Below are positions 14,648 to 15,363 of a DNA stretch of 15,363 bases, piece after piece. Origin of the DNA: an uncultured Chloroflexota bacterium (lineage in GTDB: Bacteria > Chloroflexota > Limnocylindria > Limnocylindrales > CSP1-4). The notes beneath the pieces were generated by a model. The model was not told where the DNA came from. It was given only the letters and a program-made list of their open reading frames with translations, and did not search any database. Each line of letters opens with the position of its first letter. The stretch's first letter is position 1. The position numbers and the translations under genes are program-made. The stretch covers positions 1 through 15,363 of the forward strand of contig CAIXZV010000171.1 in the NCBI GenBank assembly GCA_903924005.1, in the 5' to 3' direction.

Positions 14648-15310
14648 ATGCAGATCCAGTTCCGCAAGCCGTCCATGCCGCGTCCCGCCGACACCCTGCC
14701 GGGCCGCGCCGAGCCTATCTATGAGCCTGGCTCGCATTCCGTGAATGGTCGCTCGATGGCCGCGCCGTATCCGGCCGGCTTCGTTATCGCCGATATCGCG
14801 ATGGGCTGCTACTGGGGCGCCGAGAAGAAGTTCTGGTCCATCCCGGGCGTCTGGGTGACGGCCGTTGGCTTCCAGGGCGGCACCACGCCCAACCCCACGT
14901 ACCGCGAGGCGTGCACCGGGCAGACCGGCCACGCCGAGGTGGTGCGGATCGTGTTCGACCCCGCGGTTGTCTCGTACGAGCAGCTGCTGCACGTGTTCTG
15001 GGAGTCGCACAACCCCACGCAGGGCTACCGCCAGGGCAACGACATCGGCACGCAGTACCGCTCGGCCGTGTTCGCGCACGGCCCGGCGCAGCTGGCGGCG
15101 GCCCTCGCGTCGCGCGACCTGTACGCGGGTGAGCTGTCGAAGGCCGGCTACGGCGCCATCACCACGGAGATCCTCCCGGCGCCCGAGTTCTACTTCGCCG
15201 AGGAGTACCACCAGCAGTATCTCGCCAAGAACCCGGACGGGTACGACTGCCACACGGCGACCGGCGTGGCGTGCCCCGTCGGACTCGGGGTCTCTACGCC
15301 GGCTGGCTGA
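14648..15310 (+). CDS. msrA: Peptide methionine-(S)-S-oxide reductase MsrA
   Basis: MsrA repairs oxidised methionine. The 220 residues include an N-terminal extension (1-46) like that of the E. coli enzyme. The catalytic motif is GCYWGAEKKFW with Cys54; most members have GCFWG. GHAEVVRIVFDP, FWESHNPTQGYRQGNDIGTQYRS and the C-terminal cysteines Cys201 and Cys209 complete it. The spacing Cys54-201-209 equals E. coli Cys51-198-206, as I recall it, so a thioredoxin-recycled disulfide relay is likely. GGAGG (14634-14638) precedes the ATG. It is 27 nt after ispG; TAGACT (14618-14623) could be a weak -10, but no -35 is visible. It may be co-transcribed with ispG. Confidence 0.96.
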   Translation: MQIQFRKPSMPRPADTLPGRAEPIYEPGSHSVNGRSMAAPYPAGFVIADIAMGCYWGAEKKFWSIPGVWVTAVGFQGGTTPNPTYREACTGQTGHAEVVRIVFDPAVVSYEQLLHVFWESHNPTQGYRQGNDIGTQYRSAVFAHGPAQLAAALASRDLYAGELSKAGYGAITTEILPAPEFYFAEEYHQQYLAKNPDGYDCHTATGVACPVGLGVSTPAG

Positions 15311-15324
15311 TCGCCGGCTCCGCG

Positions 15325-15343
15325 TGATCGGTGGCACCGATCG
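15325..15343 (+). terminator. Terminator-like hairpin after msrA
   Basis: GATCGGT (15326-15332) pairs perfectly with ACCGATC (15336-15342) around GGC, with an outer T-G pair. It is followed by GATTTC, only a weak T-tract. It lies 15 nt after the msrA stop and probably ends its transcript. Confidence 0.5.
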
Positions 15344-15363
15344 ATTTCGCGCGCGGCGGGTCC

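Overview
All genes in this window lie on the + strand. They form one long, very compact run of conserved housekeeping genes in a high-GC genome (roughly two thirds G+C by eye). Start codons are often GTG or TTG and neighbours commonly overlap by 1-4 nt. The order ffh - (DUF3352-type protein) - rpsP - khpA - rimM - trmD - rplS - rnhB - yraN - rpsB - tsf - pyrH - frr - uppS - cdsA - dxr - rseP - ispG - msrA joins two blocks known from many bacteria. A DUF3352-like membrane protein beside ffh, a short single-core EF-Ts and high GC together suggest a high-GC Chloroflexota lineage (Limnocylindria/Ellin6529-like). That placement is an inference from family knowledge, not a database result.

Layout. 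(1) 1-4673 is the SRP/trmD-type ribosome-maturation block: the 3' end of ffh, a single-pass membrane protein, S16, the KH RNA-binding protein KhpA, the 30S maturation factor RimM with an unusual long C-terminal tail, the tRNA m1G37 methyltransferase TrmD, and L19. L19 has its own promoter overlapping the trmD stop codon. (2) 4674-4992 is a noncoding gap with two strong hairpins just after rplS and a putative leaderless promoter at its right edge. (3) 4993-6177 holds rnhB and yraN, separated by four tandem copies of an 11-bp unit. (4) 6178-6389 is a promoter and a structured leader for rpsB. (5) 6390-14620 is the rpsB-tsf-pyrH-frr-uppS-cdsA-dxr-rseP-ispG superoperon: translation (S2, EF-Ts, RRF), UMP kinase, envelope lipid synthesis (UppS, CdsA), the MEP isoprenoid pathway (Dxr, IspG) and the site-2 protease RseP. 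(6) 14648-15310 is msrA, followed by a terminator-like hairpin.

The genes serve growth-linked functions: ribosome parts and their maturation, tRNA modification, and the isoprenoid and phospholipid precursors for envelope growth. I see no mobile element, CRISPR array, tRNA, rRNA or recognisable defence system. The features most worth a second look are an RNase HII whose GRG substrate-recognition motif is replaced by GVA, the 11-bp tandem repeat, several strong intra-operon hairpins without U-tracts placed next to ribosomal-protein genes, a branched rpsB leader, and a genome-style codon-context rule in which NTT codons occur almost only before a G.
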